64,000 bases of DNA from Bacillota bacterium (lineage in GTDB: Bacteria > Bacillota > Clostridia > Oscillospirales > Acutalibacteraceae): contig JAETSA010000008.1 in assembly GCA_021769885.1 (NCBI GenBank), positions 108,445 through 172,444 of the forward strand, in the 5' to 3' direction. Shown here one piece after another: positions 24,641 to 33,529 of this stretch. The notes under the pieces were generated by a model. It was not told where the DNA came from, made no database searches, and was given only the letters and a program-made list of their open reading frames with translations. Made by a program: the position numbers and the translations under genes. Every line of letters begins with the position of its first letter. Position 1 is the first letter of the stretch.

Positions 24641-25357
24641 TTAATCCATATACACATCCACGACGTTTTCGTCGGCTTGCAGTGTAGAGATGATGACCTT
24701 CAAGGCATCGTCAGTTTTGGGGAAAATCAGCGCTTTGATGGTTGAAGTCCCTTTCTTTTTACGAAACTTCGAATCGCTGTCATACAAAATCTCCATCGAA
24801 TGCAGTACCGTACCGGTGCGTTTAATGAGCTTAGAGAGTGCAGGCACCTGCTCGGCAAGGTCCTTAACCTCGACATACAGCGCCTTGCCCGCGTGCCCTC
24901 TGACAATGACCTTTTTTAAGGAATTGAGCGTCATATAAATGATGAATGTGCCGACAACCGCGCCGATGTAGAATCCGCTGCCGACAGCGAGTCCTATACA
25001 CGATACCGCCCAAAGGCTTGCGGCAGTGGTCAGTCCCTTAACGGAAAATCCCTCCCGCAAAATCGTACCTGCACCTAAGAAGCCCACACCGCTGATAACC
25101 TGCGCAGGCATACGGGAAACATCAATGTTCTCGGGAAATTTGTCGGTCATAAAAACAGCGGTCAGCATCACAAGTGCCGAGCCGACAGCGACCAAAATGT
25201 GCGTTCGGAAACCTGCGGGGCGATGGGAATGCTCGCGTTCGAATCCAATCAAGCCGCCCAAAAAAGCGGCAAGACCCAAGCGAAGCAATGAAATCAGCGT
25301 ATAGCGCACTGCTTCGATATTCCAAACCGTAAGAGCCGTTTCTTTTATCCATTCCAT
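24641..25357 (-). CDS. MgtC/SapB-family membrane protein
   Basis: A 238-residue membrane protein with LLRLGLAAFLGGLIGFEREHSHRPAGFRTHILVAVGSALVMLTAVF, the MgtC signature, then GFLGAGTILREGFSVKGLTTAASLWAVSCIGLAVGSG and a third hydrophobic hairpin. The C-terminal 80 residues are soluble and ACT-like (LIKRTGTVLHSMEILYDSD). MgtC proteins are tied to growth at low magnesium and to inhibition of F-type ATPase in pathogens; the role in commensal Clostridia is unknown. The start at 25357 has AAAGGTG 7 bases upstream, better than the ATG two codons earlier. Confidence 0.9.
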   Translation of the reverse strand: MEWIKETALTVWNIEAVRYTLISLLRLGLAAFLGGLIGFEREHSHRPAGFRTHILVAVGSALVMLTAVFMTDKFPENIDVSRMPAQVISGVGFLGAGTILREGFSVKGLTTAASLWAVSCIGLAVGSGFYIGAVVGTFIIYMTLNSLKKVIVRGHAGKALYVEVKDLAEQVPALSKLIKRTGTVLHSMEILYDSDSKFRKKKGTSTIKALIFPKTDDALKVIISTLQADENVVDVYMD

Positions 25358-25442
25358 ACACATTCACCTTTGCGTACCGCACTTTGTGCGCGGTATGCAA
25401 AAGCAGTATCCTTCCTTTCGCTGTAAAATAATGTATATCTGT

Positions 25443-28406
25443 TTATATCTTTTTCAATTGCGGCACGCCCACGACGATTGCCGCCCAAAGCAATTCGAAC
25501 AGCAAAATTTCCGGGACGCCCGCCTGCGTCAGCTGGGTAAAGAAGCTCAAAACCGCGAGCAACAGCACGCTCAGACCCACGCCGATATATAAAAGGATCT
25601 GCGACAGACGGCATTTTTCTTCTAAAACGAATGCGGATAACATTGCCCGCAGGAAAGACGGCATCCGCCCGTTGTGCAGAATGCCGCAAGGTGCTTCCGT
25701 CGGCTTTTCTTCCGCCAATGCACGGAACATCTCGCCCGCGACAGGATTGATGACCTTTACAAGGTTGTGCGGCAAATGGAAATACTGCTCAACCATACCC
25801 TCGGTGATGTTCGGGTCGGATGTGCGCACTAAAATGCCGACGCCGCATTTTTCGAGCTGTTGCAAATAGGAGGTCAGGCGCGCGTTGGCGGCATATTCCA
25901 CCACAAACATCGCGGCGGTCTTGCCCTCCACTGCCAAATACAACACCTCACAGCCGTCCTTGCAAAATTCCTTTTCTTCCGCCTTAGTCGGCGCGTCCAC
26001 ATTGTGCTTCAACAGCAAATCACGACTGCCGACCAGCACGCGCTGGTTATAAATCCAACCGGAACAGCCCAAGCGTTCCTCATAGGTCAGTGACTCGACC
26101 TCCGGCAGCATTTCCACCTTGGACTGAATCACGCCGTCGAACGCGGCCGCAAGCGTCCCGCCCGATTGAATGGTCATAGCGGCGGTAAACAGCATTGCTT
26201 CGTCCACACGCATTTTATGATAAATTTTTACGCCGAGCAAACGACAGCTTGTGGCGTCAAACAAATCGGCGGCATCTAAAACCAAGGCATTCGCCGCCGT
26301 TGCATCAAAGGCGGCATCAAAACTCCCAATCATTGCGCCCTCGCGAAGGAGCGGCTTATTTACACTGCGCAAGGCGGATGCGGATGCGCCGACTGCGGAC
26401 ATCGGCAGACCTGCCAATACCACAACGCACATTGCTGAAACGCCCGTGAACACCTCACCCGAAACAAAGCAGGTCACCGCGCCGATTAAGCCTGCGGCAA
26501 TCAGTACCGCCGGCAGTGCCAAGGCATATACATCAAAAGCACTGTCATTTTGCTTGGCGGTTTCCACGAATTTTGCAGGGAATGTAATGCGCTTGCTGTA
26601 ACGCACATCCGGGTCACCGAGCAGCAAGCCGCGCCCGATTTCAAATGCGGTTTCGGGTGCTTCAATCTTGCTGAGCGTGTAAAATCGGTAGTATTGCTTT
26701 GCAACAACCTTGAAATTTTCAATATCATTTTTCAGCTTTCGCTTTTTGCCCGCAAAATACAGGACGAACGAGAGCATCGCCACAGCCGTATACAACGGCA
26801 CAGAAGTCAGCCGTTCGGGGAATGCAAACGACGACGCCGATTGAATCAGCGCGAACACACTCGCACACAAAAGACCCGTTTCCGCGCTCCAATTGCCGTG
26901 CGCCAAATTCTGTATACCGATTTTTTCTTCCTTAAGCGCAAGCAGGATTGCCGCGACGGTGAATGCAAGATGCACCGCTGAATAGACAGATGCGCTGTCA
27001 TTAAACAGCACAAAGCTGCCGGTTAAACGCAGGAGAAACGAAGATGCCGCCGAAGCAAGCAATAAAATGATATACAACACGAGCCGCAAGGCACAGCTGC
27101 GTTTTTCCGACAGGAAAATGTCGTAAACCGCTTGCCCGTCCTTCGGGCCGTAAAATTCACGCAAGACGGTAACAGGCGGCGCGGATCTGCGCGCTTTTTG
27201 CCGTTTACGGCGTTTTGCAGGTGCAGAAGACTCCGATTCAAAAGCCTCTTCTGCATCGGATATTTCCGCAGATTCGTCGGGTAAATCAATACGCGGTTTC
27301 GTTTTTTCATCGTCCGTTTGGAATGCAGTCGGTTCTTCCGTCTCTTCAGAGGATTCCGATTCAAATTCATCCTCCTCGGGGATATCCAACCCCGGGAACA
27401 GGCGGAACTTTCTCGCTTTTTCCCGTCGGCGCTCGAACAGCTTCATTTCCGCTTCTTCGTCATCAATGCGCTCGACGGGTTCTTCCGAATTGTCAAAGCC
27501 CTCTAACACCATTTGATCCTCAAGCGGTGTATTTTCGGCAGAAAGAAGTCCTTCTGCCGCATAATTTTTCAGAGAACCCTCTTGTATACGCGTTTCGGAT
27601 TCCCGCTGTTCACGCAGCTCATCCTCGGGCAGCACAAGCGTCGGAATCGCCTGCAAGCCGTCAGCATCGACGGGCTGTTCCTGCGGTTTGCGCACAATTA
27701 CGCCCGGTTTTTCTATGGTTTTCGGCGGGAGCTTGGAAAGAAGCTCCTTATGTTCCTGCGTTTTTTCGATTTTTTGCGCAGGTCGATTCAAAAACCGCCG
27801 ACGCTGTGCATCCGTTTCCATCACACTTTTTTTCGGCGCAGGTTTCGGCTCGCCGACAGCGGTATGTATGACCTGTGCGCCGATTTTATGCTCGATTTCC
27901 GTGCTTTGCACGGCGCGCGCTTCCACTTCGTTGAATATGCGGGTCTTTTCAATCGCTATCTGCCCCGGGAGCGGTGACGGATCTGCATCCGCAGGCGAAG
28001 CTTCGGGCGCTTCTTCCGCTATTTTTTCTTCTGTCTTTGGGGTCACGCCCGTCAAAAGCGCGGGAATGGCTTCCTCCGCACCCTCTGCGGCAAATTCCGC
28101 CTCCTCAAAGGTTTGGATGTGCTTTGCCGCCGCTTTTAAGGAAGTCGGTGCAGACGTCGGTTTTTGCACGGCAGGTACTTCTGCGGCTTCCGACGGCTTT
28201 GGCTGCGGTTCTTTCTGCGCAGGCGCGGGCGTTTCAGGCACAGGCGCAATCGGGTCGTCCGCCGACGGTGCATTGCCCGCAAGCAGTTGATCGATATCCT
28301 CGAGCGACCACAGCTTCAGTCCGTCCTCCCCCTGCATTGCTTTTACCTCTGAAAGGATTTTATCGACCGAAAGTCCGGAAAAAATATCATCTTTTGCCAT
28401 ATCCAT
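25443..28406 (-). CDS. Degenerate P-type ATPase-like membrane protein with long disordered N-terminus
   Basis: A 987-residue protein. Residues 1 to about 430 are acidic and Pro/Glu/Ala/Lys-rich, probably disordered, after a short conserved start (DDIFSGLSVDKILSEVKAM...WSLEDIDQLLAG). Membrane helices begin near 445 (LVLYIILLLASAASSFLL). From about 640 the layout follows a P1-type ATPase: a helix pair with AGLPMSAVGASASALRSVNKPLLREGAMIG, the phosphorylation site position, a nucleotide-domain stretch, LTSYLQQLEKCGVGILVRTSDPNITEGM and a last helix pair. The catalytic residues are lost: VLDAADLF stands where DKTGTLT should be, and TSD replaces TGD. It should not pump ions by phosphorylation. The start could also be the ATG two codons later. 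It follows rlmB by about 48 bases. Confidence 0.7.
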   Translation of the reverse strand: MDMAKDDIFSGLSVDKILSEVKAMQGEDGLKLWSLEDIDQLLAGNAPSADDPIAPVPETPAPAQKEPQPKPSEAAEVPAVQKPTSAPTSLKAAAKHIQTFEEAEFAAEGAEEAIPALLTGVTPKTEEKIAEEAPEASPADADPSPLPGQIAIEKTRIFNEVEARAVQSTEIEHKIGAQVIHTAVGEPKPAPKKSVMETDAQRRRFLNRPAQKIEKTQEHKELLSKLPPKTIEKPGVIVRKPQEQPVDADGLQAIPTLVLPEDELREQRESETRIQEGSLKNYAAEGLLSAENTPLEDQMVLEGFDNSEEPVERIDDEEAEMKLFERRREKARKFRLFPGLDIPEEDEFESESSEETEEPTAFQTDDEKTKPRIDLPDESAEISDAEEAFESESSAPAKRRKRQKARRSAPPVTVLREFYGPKDGQAVYDIFLSEKRSCALRLVLYIILLLASAASSFLLRLTGSFVLFNDSASVYSAVHLAFTVAAILLALKEEKIGIQNLAHGNWSAETGLLCASVFALIQSASSFAFPERLTSVPLYTAVAMLSFVLYFAGKKRKLKNDIENFKVVAKQYYRFYTLSKIEAPETAFEIGRGLLLGDPDVRYSKRITFPAKFVETAKQNDSAFDVYALALPAVLIAAGLIGAVTCFVSGEVFTGVSAMCVVVLAGLPMSAVGASASALRSVNKPLLREGAMIGSFDAAFDATAANALVLDAADLFDATSCRLLGVKIYHKMRVDEAMLFTAAMTIQSGGTLAAAFDGVIQSKVEMLPEVESLTYEERLGCSGWIYNQRVLVGSRDLLLKHNVDAPTKAEEKEFCKDGCEVLYLAVEGKTAAMFVVEYAANARLTSYLQQLEKCGVGILVRTSDPNITEGMVEQYFHLPHNLVKVINPVAGEMFRALAEEKPTEAPCGILHNGRMPSFLRAMLSAFVLEEKCRLSQILLYIGVGLSVLLLAVLSFFTQLTQAGVPEILLFELLWAAIVVGVPQLKKI

Positions 28407-28454
28407 TTACCCGTGCCGCCGAAAGTGCTTCTCTTGGCACGGTATCTCCTTTCT

Positions 28455-29198
28455 TTAGCGCTGCGCGGTAATTTCATACATCAGAATGCCCGCCGCCACA
28501 GAGGCATTGAGCGAATTGATTTTGCCTTTCATCGGCAGAGAAACAATAAAATCGCATTTGTCGCGCACAAGTCTGCCGATTCCCCTGCCCTCCGAGCCGA
28601 CAACGAGTGCGACCGCGCCTGTGAAATCGACCGTGCGGTAATTTTCGCCGTCCATATCCGCACCGTAGACCCAACAGCCTGCTGCTTTCAGCGTATCCAA
28701 TGCCGCAGGCAGATTCGGCACACGCGCCACGCGCATATATTCAAGTGCGCCTGCCGAGGTTTTGCCGACCGCATAGCTTAAGGACGCACTGCGGCGTTTC
28801 GGAATCACCACACCGTGTGCCCCCGCCGCCTCTGCCGTGCGGATAATCGCGCCGAGATTATGCGGGTCTTCCAATTCATCGCAGACAATCACAAACGGGG
28901 CTTCGTCTTTTTCACGGGCATATTCGAGGATATCCTCTAAGGTCGCGTATTCGTGCGCGGCAACAAATGCCGCCACGCCCTGATGATTCGCGCCGCCGCA
29001 AAGGGAATCAAGCTTACGGCGGTCTGCCTCTTTCACCACACCGCCGCGCTCACGGCAAAGGGCGGCAAGGCGTGTGATTGCAGGATTTTTTTCACCGCGC
29101 AGTATGTACAGCGTATCGACCGTGCGCGAAGATTTGAGTGCCTCGGCAACGGCATTTCTGCCGATAATCAAATCCTGTTTTTCCTGCTGTGTCTGCAT
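28455..29198 (-). CDS. rlmB: 23S rRNA (guanosine-2'-O)-methyltransferase RlmB
   Basis: A 247-residue SpoU-family enzyme that methylates a 23S rRNA guanosine. The N-terminal domain starts LIIGRNAVAEALKSSRTVDTLYI. The three SpoU motifs are DPHNLGAIIRTAEAAG, ALVVGSEGRGI and LPMKGKINSLNASVAAGILMYE. The start at 29198 has AGAAGG 5 bases upstream. In many Firmicutes rlmB lies next to cysS, mrnC and yacP (rae1); none of these is adjacent here, and a YacP-like domain occurs instead at the end of the GTPase at 49710-52298. Confidence 0.92.
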   Translation of the reverse strand: MQTQQEKQDLIIGRNAVAEALKSSRTVDTLYILRGEKNPAITRLAALCRERGGVVKEADRRKLDSLCGGANHQGVAAFVAAHEYATLEDILEYAREKDEAPFVIVCDELEDPHNLGAIIRTAEAAGAHGVVIPKRRSASLSYAVGKTSAGALEYMRVARVPNLPAALDTLKAAGCWVYGADMDGENYRTVDFTGAVALVVGSEGRGIGRLVRDKCDFIVSLPMKGKINSLNASVAAGILMYEITAQR

Positions 29199-29248
29199 TC
29201 CGACCTTCTCCGTTCCGTAAAAAAGCATATAGGTATAGTTATTATATA

Positions 29249-29277
29249 ATTATACCATATGTTGTGTGTATATACAA
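29249..29277 (-). promoter_or_regulatory. Promoter of rlmB
   Basis: On the minus strand TTGTAT (29277-29272), a 17-base spacer ending TGG, and a perfect TATAAT (29254-29249). The TGn before the -10 makes it an extended-type promoter. The gene starts about 50 bases on. Confidence 0.75.
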
Positions 29278-29329
29278 TATTTTTTTCGTAGTGTTTTTTT
29301 GATGTTATTTTTCTGGTGTTTTTCCGGTT

Positions 29330-29800
29330 TTGTCATTCTGAGCGCGTAGGGACAGCCCTCGGGGCTGTCCGTTTTTCCTACAGAGCAAAGTGCATTTGAT
29401 AAATGTGTAGGGAACGACCCCTGTGTCGTTCCGTTGGATTTGTGTGGATTTCGGCGGGCGCGCAGTTCGCCCCTACGAAGTTGCGCATCATTTTGAAATT
29501 ATTCTATGGGGAAGATTGCTCGGGCGGGCGTGGATTTTCTCCGAAAACGGGCACCCTTTTGTCTGCTTCGCAGACATTTCCCCTGTCAGGGGAATAACCC
29601 GCCCCTACGGGTGGTGCGTTGCCGTTGGGTTTGGGCAGAATCCAAACGTGCTCGGGGTGCCGACCCCTACGGGTTGCATTTCACCATTAGATTGGGAAAA
29701 ATCGAATGCTGTTGCGGGCGATTCGTGAATCGCCCCTACAATGCAACAAATTCACCTTGTTCTGAATGACAAGTGTTGTGCTCGGGTCGTCGGGGACGCC
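29330..29800. repeat. Long intergenic repeat cluster between rplQ and rlmB
   Basis: About 470 bases without a gene. Units include GGGACAGCCCTCGGGGCTGTCC, GGAACGACCCCTGTGTCGTTCC, GCGGGCGCGCAGTTCGCCCC, a TCTGCTTCGCAGA hairpin beside CCCCTGTCAGGGG, GGGTGCCGACCCC, GGGCGATTCGTGAATCGCCC and GGTCGTCGGGGACGCCGGCC. A CATTCTGAGCGCGTAGGG segment starts the cluster. Confidence 0.8.
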
Positions 29801-29866
29801 GGCCCCTACGAGGTGTGCATCATCGTTGGGTTGTGCGGATTTTTCTCTCCTCCCCTCGCAAATGCG

Positions 29867-29903
29867 CAAAAAAATCCCCGTACGAAGGGTTCTTCGCACG
29901 GGG
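29867..29903 (-). terminator. Intrinsic terminator of the ribosomal protein cluster
   Basis: CCCCGTGCGAAG and CCTTCGTACGGGG pair almost completely, followed on the minus strand by seven T. It lies 20 bases after the rplQ stop and closes the 32-gene cluster. Confidence 0.88.
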
Positions 29904-29922
29904 TGATTTTTTTGATAAAAGC

Positions 29923-30282
29923 TTATTCAGCTTTCTTCGGCTCCACCAATTCGATGATGCACATTTCGGCAGCGTCGCCGCGGCGGGTGCCGGTTTTGAT
30001 GATGCGGGTGTAGCCGCCTTTGACATCGGCATATTTCGGCGCGATCTGGTCAAAGAGCTTCTTCACAACCTCATCCTTCGTGACATATGCATACACCTGA
30101 CGCTTTGCGGTCAGTGTGTTGTCCTTTGCGATGGTAATCATCTTTTCTGCCATGGAGCGGACTTCTTTCGCTCTGGTAACGGTGGTTTCCACCTTGCCGT
30201 TTTCCAACAGATAAGTAACCATACCTCTGAGCATTGCCTTACGGTGATCCGTGGTTCTGCCGAGTTTTCTGGTTCCGGGCAT
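29923..30282 (-). CDS. rplQ: Large ribosomal subunit protein bL17
   Basis: A 119-residue 50S protein with the family start [34 protein letters not shown] and [17 protein letters not shown]. It is slightly shorter than E. coli L17 and of normal length for Firmicutes. It is the last gene of the cluster, right after rpoA, and is followed by a strong terminator. Confidence 0.98.
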   Translation of the reverse strand: MPGTRKLGRTTDHRKAMLRGMVTYLLENGKVETTVTRAKEVRSMAEKMITIAKDNTLTAKRQVYAYVTKDEVVKKLFDQIAPKYADVKGGYTRIIKTGTRRGDAAEMCIIELVEPKKAE

Positions 30283-30297
30283 CTAAATCACTCCTTC

Positions 30298-31248
30298 TTA
30301 TTCGTCTTCCTTGCGGAGAGTGAAATTCAGGGACTCAAGCTTGGCAATAACTTCTTCCAAAGACTTTCTGCCAAGGTTGCGCACCTTCATCATATCTTCC
30401 TCTGATTTGCTGATTAAGTCTTCCACCGTGTTGATGCCGGCTCTCTTCAAGCAGTTGAAGGAACGTACGGACAGGTCAAGCTCCTCAATGGTCATCTCGA
30501 GAGCCTTTTCTTTGCCGTCGTCATCTTTCACGACCATAACCTCAGTGTTGCCTGCCTCATCAGACAGATCCACAAAGAGGTTGAGGTGCTCAGTGAGAAT
30601 CTTGGCACCGAGGGAAACCGCTTCTTTTGCAGAAATGGTTCCGTCTGTCCATGCTTCCAAAGTCAGCTTGTCGTAGTCGGTAATCTGCCCTACACGGGTG
30701 TTTTCAACCGTATAGTTCACTTTCAGCACGGGGGTATAGATAGAATCGACCGCAATCACGCCGATTACGGGCTGCATCATTTGCTTGTTGCGCTCCGAGG
30801 AAACATAACCGCGACCTCTGTCTGCAGTCAGTTCCATATTGAGCGTTGCATCTTCGGAAAGCGTAGCAATCAAATGGTCGGGATTGAGAATTTCAACCTC
30901 GGAATCCGTTTTGATGTCGCCTGCCGTAACCACGCCCTTGCCGCTCGCTTCTACATACAGCGTTTTCGGACCGTCGCCCTGAATTTTCAGGATTACGCCC
31001 TTCAAATTCAAAACGATTTCCGTAACGTCCTCTTTCACACCGGGAACAGTGGAAAACTCGTGAAGAACGCCGTCAATTTTGACCGAAGTAATCGCATATC
31101 CCGGCAGGGAGGACAACAGCACACGGCGCAGGGAATTGCCGAGCGTCGTGCCGTAGCCTCTCTCCAGCGGCTCCATGGTGAACTTACCGTAGGTACCGTC
31201 TGCGGACAAATCGAGTGCTTCAATGCTGGGCTTATCAATTCCTATCAT
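30298..31248 (-). CDS. rpoA: RNA polymerase alpha subunit
   Basis: A 316-residue alpha subunit. The N-terminal assembly domain has [30 protein letters not shown]. The C-terminal domain (from about 245) has [44 protein letters not shown], which contacts upstream promoter DNA and activators. It sits between rpsD and rplQ, the usual place. Confidence 0.98.
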   Translation of the reverse strand: MIGIDKPSIEALDLSADGTYGKFTMEPLERGYGTTLGNSLRRVLLSSLPGYAITSVKIDGVLHEFSTVPGVKEDVTEIVLNLKGVILKIQGDGPKTLYVEASGKGVVTAGDIKTDSEVEILNPDHLIATLSEDATLNMELTADRGRGYVSSERNKQMMQPVIGVIAVDSIYTPVLKVNYTVENTRVGQITDYDKLTLEAWTDGTISAKEAVSLGAKILTEHLNLFVDLSDEAGNTEVMVVKDDDGKEKALEMTIEELDLSVRSFNCLKRAGINTVEDLISKSEEDMMKVRNLGRKSLEEVIAKLESLNFTLRKEDE

Positions 31249-31345
31249 TCAAAACCCTCCTATCGTGGGATCGGGCAAAAATGCCCTAAAATACATATAT
31301 TCGTACCTGAGAAATCCGAGTAATTCTTCGAGAAAACCGAACCGA

Positions 31346-31972
31346 TTATTTCGAATAGAACTCGACGATAAGATGTTCTTCAACAGGAACTTCAATCTGC
31401 TCTCTGTCGGGCAGCTTCACAATCTTTGCGCTGAAGTTTTCAGCGTCCTTGTCAAGCCATTCCGGCACGGGGCGAGCGCCGTTTGCTTCTACAACGGCTT
31501 TAATCTTTTCGCTGTCGCGGCTCTTCTCGTTCACGGATACAACGTCGCCGGCTTTCAAAAGGTAAGACGGAATGTCAACCTTTTTGCCGTTGACCATATA
31601 GTGGCCGTGTGTGGTGAGCTGTCTTGCTTCCGCACGGGAAGAAGCCCAGCCTAAGAGATACGCAACGTTGTCGAGTCTGCTTTCGCAGATTCTCAAAAGG
31701 TTTTCACCTGTCATACCCTGTTTGCGTTCCGCCATCAGGAAATATTTGTGGAACTGGCCTTCCTGAATACCGTAGAAACGGCGAGCCTGCTGCTTCGCAC
31801 GAAGCTGCATACCATATTCGGAAGTCTTTTTGCGGCCCTGGCCGTGCTGACCGGGTGCATAGCTGCGGCGTTCAACCGAGCATTTGCCTGTGTAGCAGCG
31901 TTCGCCCTTCAAAAAGAGCTTCTTGCCCTCACGGCGGCAAAGCTTGCAAACCGCACCTGTATATCTTGCCAT
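31346..31972 (-). CDS. rpsD: Small ribosomal subunit protein uS4
   Basis: A 208-residue 30S assembly protein. It starts [26 protein letters not shown] with a cysteine set (CKLC, C, C) that is the zinc-binding form. The S4 RNA-binding domain has [36 protein letters not shown]. In B. subtilis S4 represses its own gene; the 97-base gap to rpoA and the hairpins upstream of rpsM are candidate sites here. Confidence 0.98.
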   Translation of the reverse strand: MARYTGAVCKLCRREGKKLFLKGERCYTGKCSVERRSYAPGQHGQGRKKTSEYGMQLRAKQQARRFYGIQEGQFHKYFLMAERKQGMTGENLLRICESRLDNVAYLLGWASSRAEARQLTTHGHYMVNGKKVDIPSYLLKAGDVVSVNEKSRDSEKIKAVVEANGARPVPEWLDKDAENFSAKIVKLPDREQIEVPVEEHLIVEFYSK

Positions 31973-31991
31973 AAATTACACCTCCAAAAAC

Positions 31992-32390
31992 TTATACTCT
32001 TCTTCTCTTGGGCGGGCGGCAGCCGTTGTGGGGAATCGGCGTAACGTCTTTAATCATTGTTACGTCAAGACCTGCGGTCTGCAGTGCACGGATCGCAGCT
32101 TCACGACCCGAACCCGGACCCTTAACATAGACTTCCACCGTCTTCATACCATGCTCAATCGCAATTTTCGCTGCGGTTTCCGCTGCGGTCTGTGCCGCGA
32201 AGGGGGTGGACTTTTTAGAGCCTCTGAAGCCCATTTCGCCGGCGGATGCCCACGAAACAGCGTTGCCCTGCACGTCCGTAATGGTGACGATGGTGTTATT
32301 GAAGGTGGATTGAATATGCGCTGCACCTTTTTCAATGTTCTTGCGCTCACGGCGACGGCGAGTCGCTGTGCCTTTTTTTGCAGTAGCCAT
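31992..32390 (-). CDS. rpsK: Small ribosomal subunit protein uS11
   Basis: A 132-residue platform protein of the 30S subunit. Family landmarks are [43 protein letters not shown] and [20 protein letters not shown], with the basic C-terminus [12 protein letters not shown]. It lies between rpsM and rpsD. Confidence 0.98.
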   Translation of the reverse strand: MATAKKGTATRRRRERKNIEKGAAHIQSTFNNTIVTITDVQGNAVSWASAGEMGFRGSKKSTPFAAQTAAETAAKIAIEHGMKTVEVYVKGPGSGREAAIRALQTAGLDVTMIKDVTPIPHNGCRPPKRRRV

Positions 32391-32405
32391 TTAACATACC
32401 CTCCC

Positions 32406-32774
32406 TTATTTCTTCTTGTTCGCGATGGTCTTCTTCGGACCTTTGCGGGTACGAGCATTGTTTTTAGAAGTCTGGCCGCGAACGGGAAGGCCTTTTCTGT
32501 GGCGGGTTCCGCGATAGCTGCCGATTTCGATTAAACGTTTGATGTCGAACGCAATGTCACGGCGAAGGTCACCTTCGACCTTGACGTTGTGCTCGATGTA
32601 CTCACGAAGCTTTGCTACATCTTCTTCGGTCAAATCCTTAACGCGAGTGTCAGGATTTACGCCGGTTGCGGCAATAATGTCACTTGCCGTTTTTCTGCCG
32701 ATACCGTAGATGTAAGTGAGGCCGATTTCGACTCTCTTATCTCTCGGTAAGTCAACACCTGAAATACGTGCCAT
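32406..32774 (-). CDS. rpsM: Small ribosomal subunit protein uS13
   Basis: A 122-residue 30S head protein: [33 protein letters not shown], then [29 protein letters not shown]. It heads the alpha-operon section. A 122-base gap with two stable hairpins separates it from rpmJ, unlike the tight spacing elsewhere in the cluster. Confidence 0.98.
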   Translation of the reverse strand: MARISGVDLPRDKRVEIGLTYIYGIGRKTASDIIAATGVNPDTRVKDLTEEDVAKLREYIEHNVKVEGDLRRDIAFDIKRLIEIGSYRGTRHRKGLPVRGQTSKNNARTRKGPKKTIANKKK

Positions 32775-32799
32775 AACTTTAGCACCTCCATTTTGATGG

Positions 32800-32878
32800 G
32801 GCAGGGATACGCCCTGCCGATGAACATTCGGAAATTCACGAAAGCACAGGAATCGTTGTTTAGATCTTTAACAACGAT
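32800..32878 (-). promoter_or_regulatory. Structured leader before rpsM, possible S4 target
   Basis: The rpmJ-rpsM gap contains two perfect hairpins: ATCGTTGTT/AACAACGAT (9 bp, 32852-32878) and GGCAGGG/CCCTGCC (7 bp, 32800-32818). Neither is followed by a T run, so they are not terminators. In E. coli an S4-binding pseudoknot lies at the equivalent place before rpsM; equivalence is inferred. Confidence 0.45.
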
Positions 32879-32896
32879 CAGGCGCACATCGGGGGA

Positions 32897-33010
32897 TCAG
32901 CCCTGGCGCTGTTTGTGCTTCGGGTTTTCACAGATAACCATGATTTTACCCTTGCGCTTAATAATCTTGCACTTTTCGCAAATCTTTTTGACAGAAGGTC
33001 TGACTTTCAT
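32897..33010 (-). CDS. rpmJ: Large ribosomal subunit protein bL36
   Basis: A 37-residue protein read from the ATG at 33010: [20 protein letters not shown], then [17 protein letters not shown]. Cys11, Cys14, Cys27 and His32 are the zinc ligands of the zinc-binding type. AAGGAGG precedes the start. It lies between infA and rpsM, the standard place. Confidence 0.97.
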   Translation of the reverse strand: MKVRPSVKKICEKCKIIKRKGKIMVICENPKHKQRQG

Positions 33011-33054
33011 TCGGAATACCTCCTTCTTAAAATAAAGAACCTATTGCTTGTTTC

Positions 33055-33273
33055 TTATTTTGACCGCCATGTAATGCGCCCGCGTGTGAGGTCATATGGC
33101 GACATTTCGACCGTCACTTTATCGCCCGGAAGAATGCGGATGAAGTTCATACGCAGCTTACCGGAAATATGGGCTAAGATTTGGTGACCGTTTTCAAGCT
33201 CTACCTGGAACTGTGCGTTCGGCAGGGCTTCAACGACCGTACCTTCAATTTCAATCATGTCTTGCTTGGACAT
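33055..33273 (-). CDS. infA: Translation initiation factor IF-1
   Basis: A 72-residue OB-fold protein that occupies the ribosomal A site during initiation. [62 protein letters not shown] is canonical. Its start is 3 bases from the end of the KOW-protein gene, so the two are probably coupled. Confidence 0.98.
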   Translation of the reverse strand: MSKQDMIEIEGTVVEALPNAQFQVELENGHQILAHISGKLRMNFIRILPGDKVTVEMSPYDLTRGRITWRSK

Positions 33274-33275
33274 AA

Positions 33276-33518
33276 CTAAGCCTCCGGAATTTTCTTTAAC
33301 GCTTGTTTGACTGCTCGGTTGGATTGCAAATCCTGCGGGGAGAGTACATACGGTGTTACCGAAATATGCTTTGGATTTTTGCGCTTTGCCCGTTCGAGCG
33401 GACGCTCTTTTCCGTCACATACAAACACATACTTCCCATCGGCGGCAACCACACATAATAAGGTGTCTTTGTCGCGCCCGCAAAGCGAGCGCACCACCAT
33501 ACCTTGCTTCCACTCCAT
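33276..33518 (-). CDS. KOW-domain RNA-binding protein (L14e-like)
   Basis: An 80-residue protein with a KOW-type opening ([52 protein letters not shown]). Proteins of this type, related to archaeal L14e, occur between map and infA in many Clostridia; their role on the ribosome is not settled. It lies 11 bases after map and 2 bases before infA. Confidence 0.88.
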   Translation of the reverse strand: MEWKQGMVVRSLCGRDKDTLLCVVAADGKYVFVCDGKERPLERAKRKNPKHISVTPYVLSPQDLQSNRAVKQALKKIPEA

Positions 33519-33529
33519 AGCGCGCCGCC

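Noticed and set aside
29403..29769. Open frames of about 60-100 codons inside repeat clusters
   Set aside because: Their translations are made of repeat-derived peptides (such as VGANCVRP and RLPARSVLLHT-type runs) that recur all over the window, with no ribosome sites.
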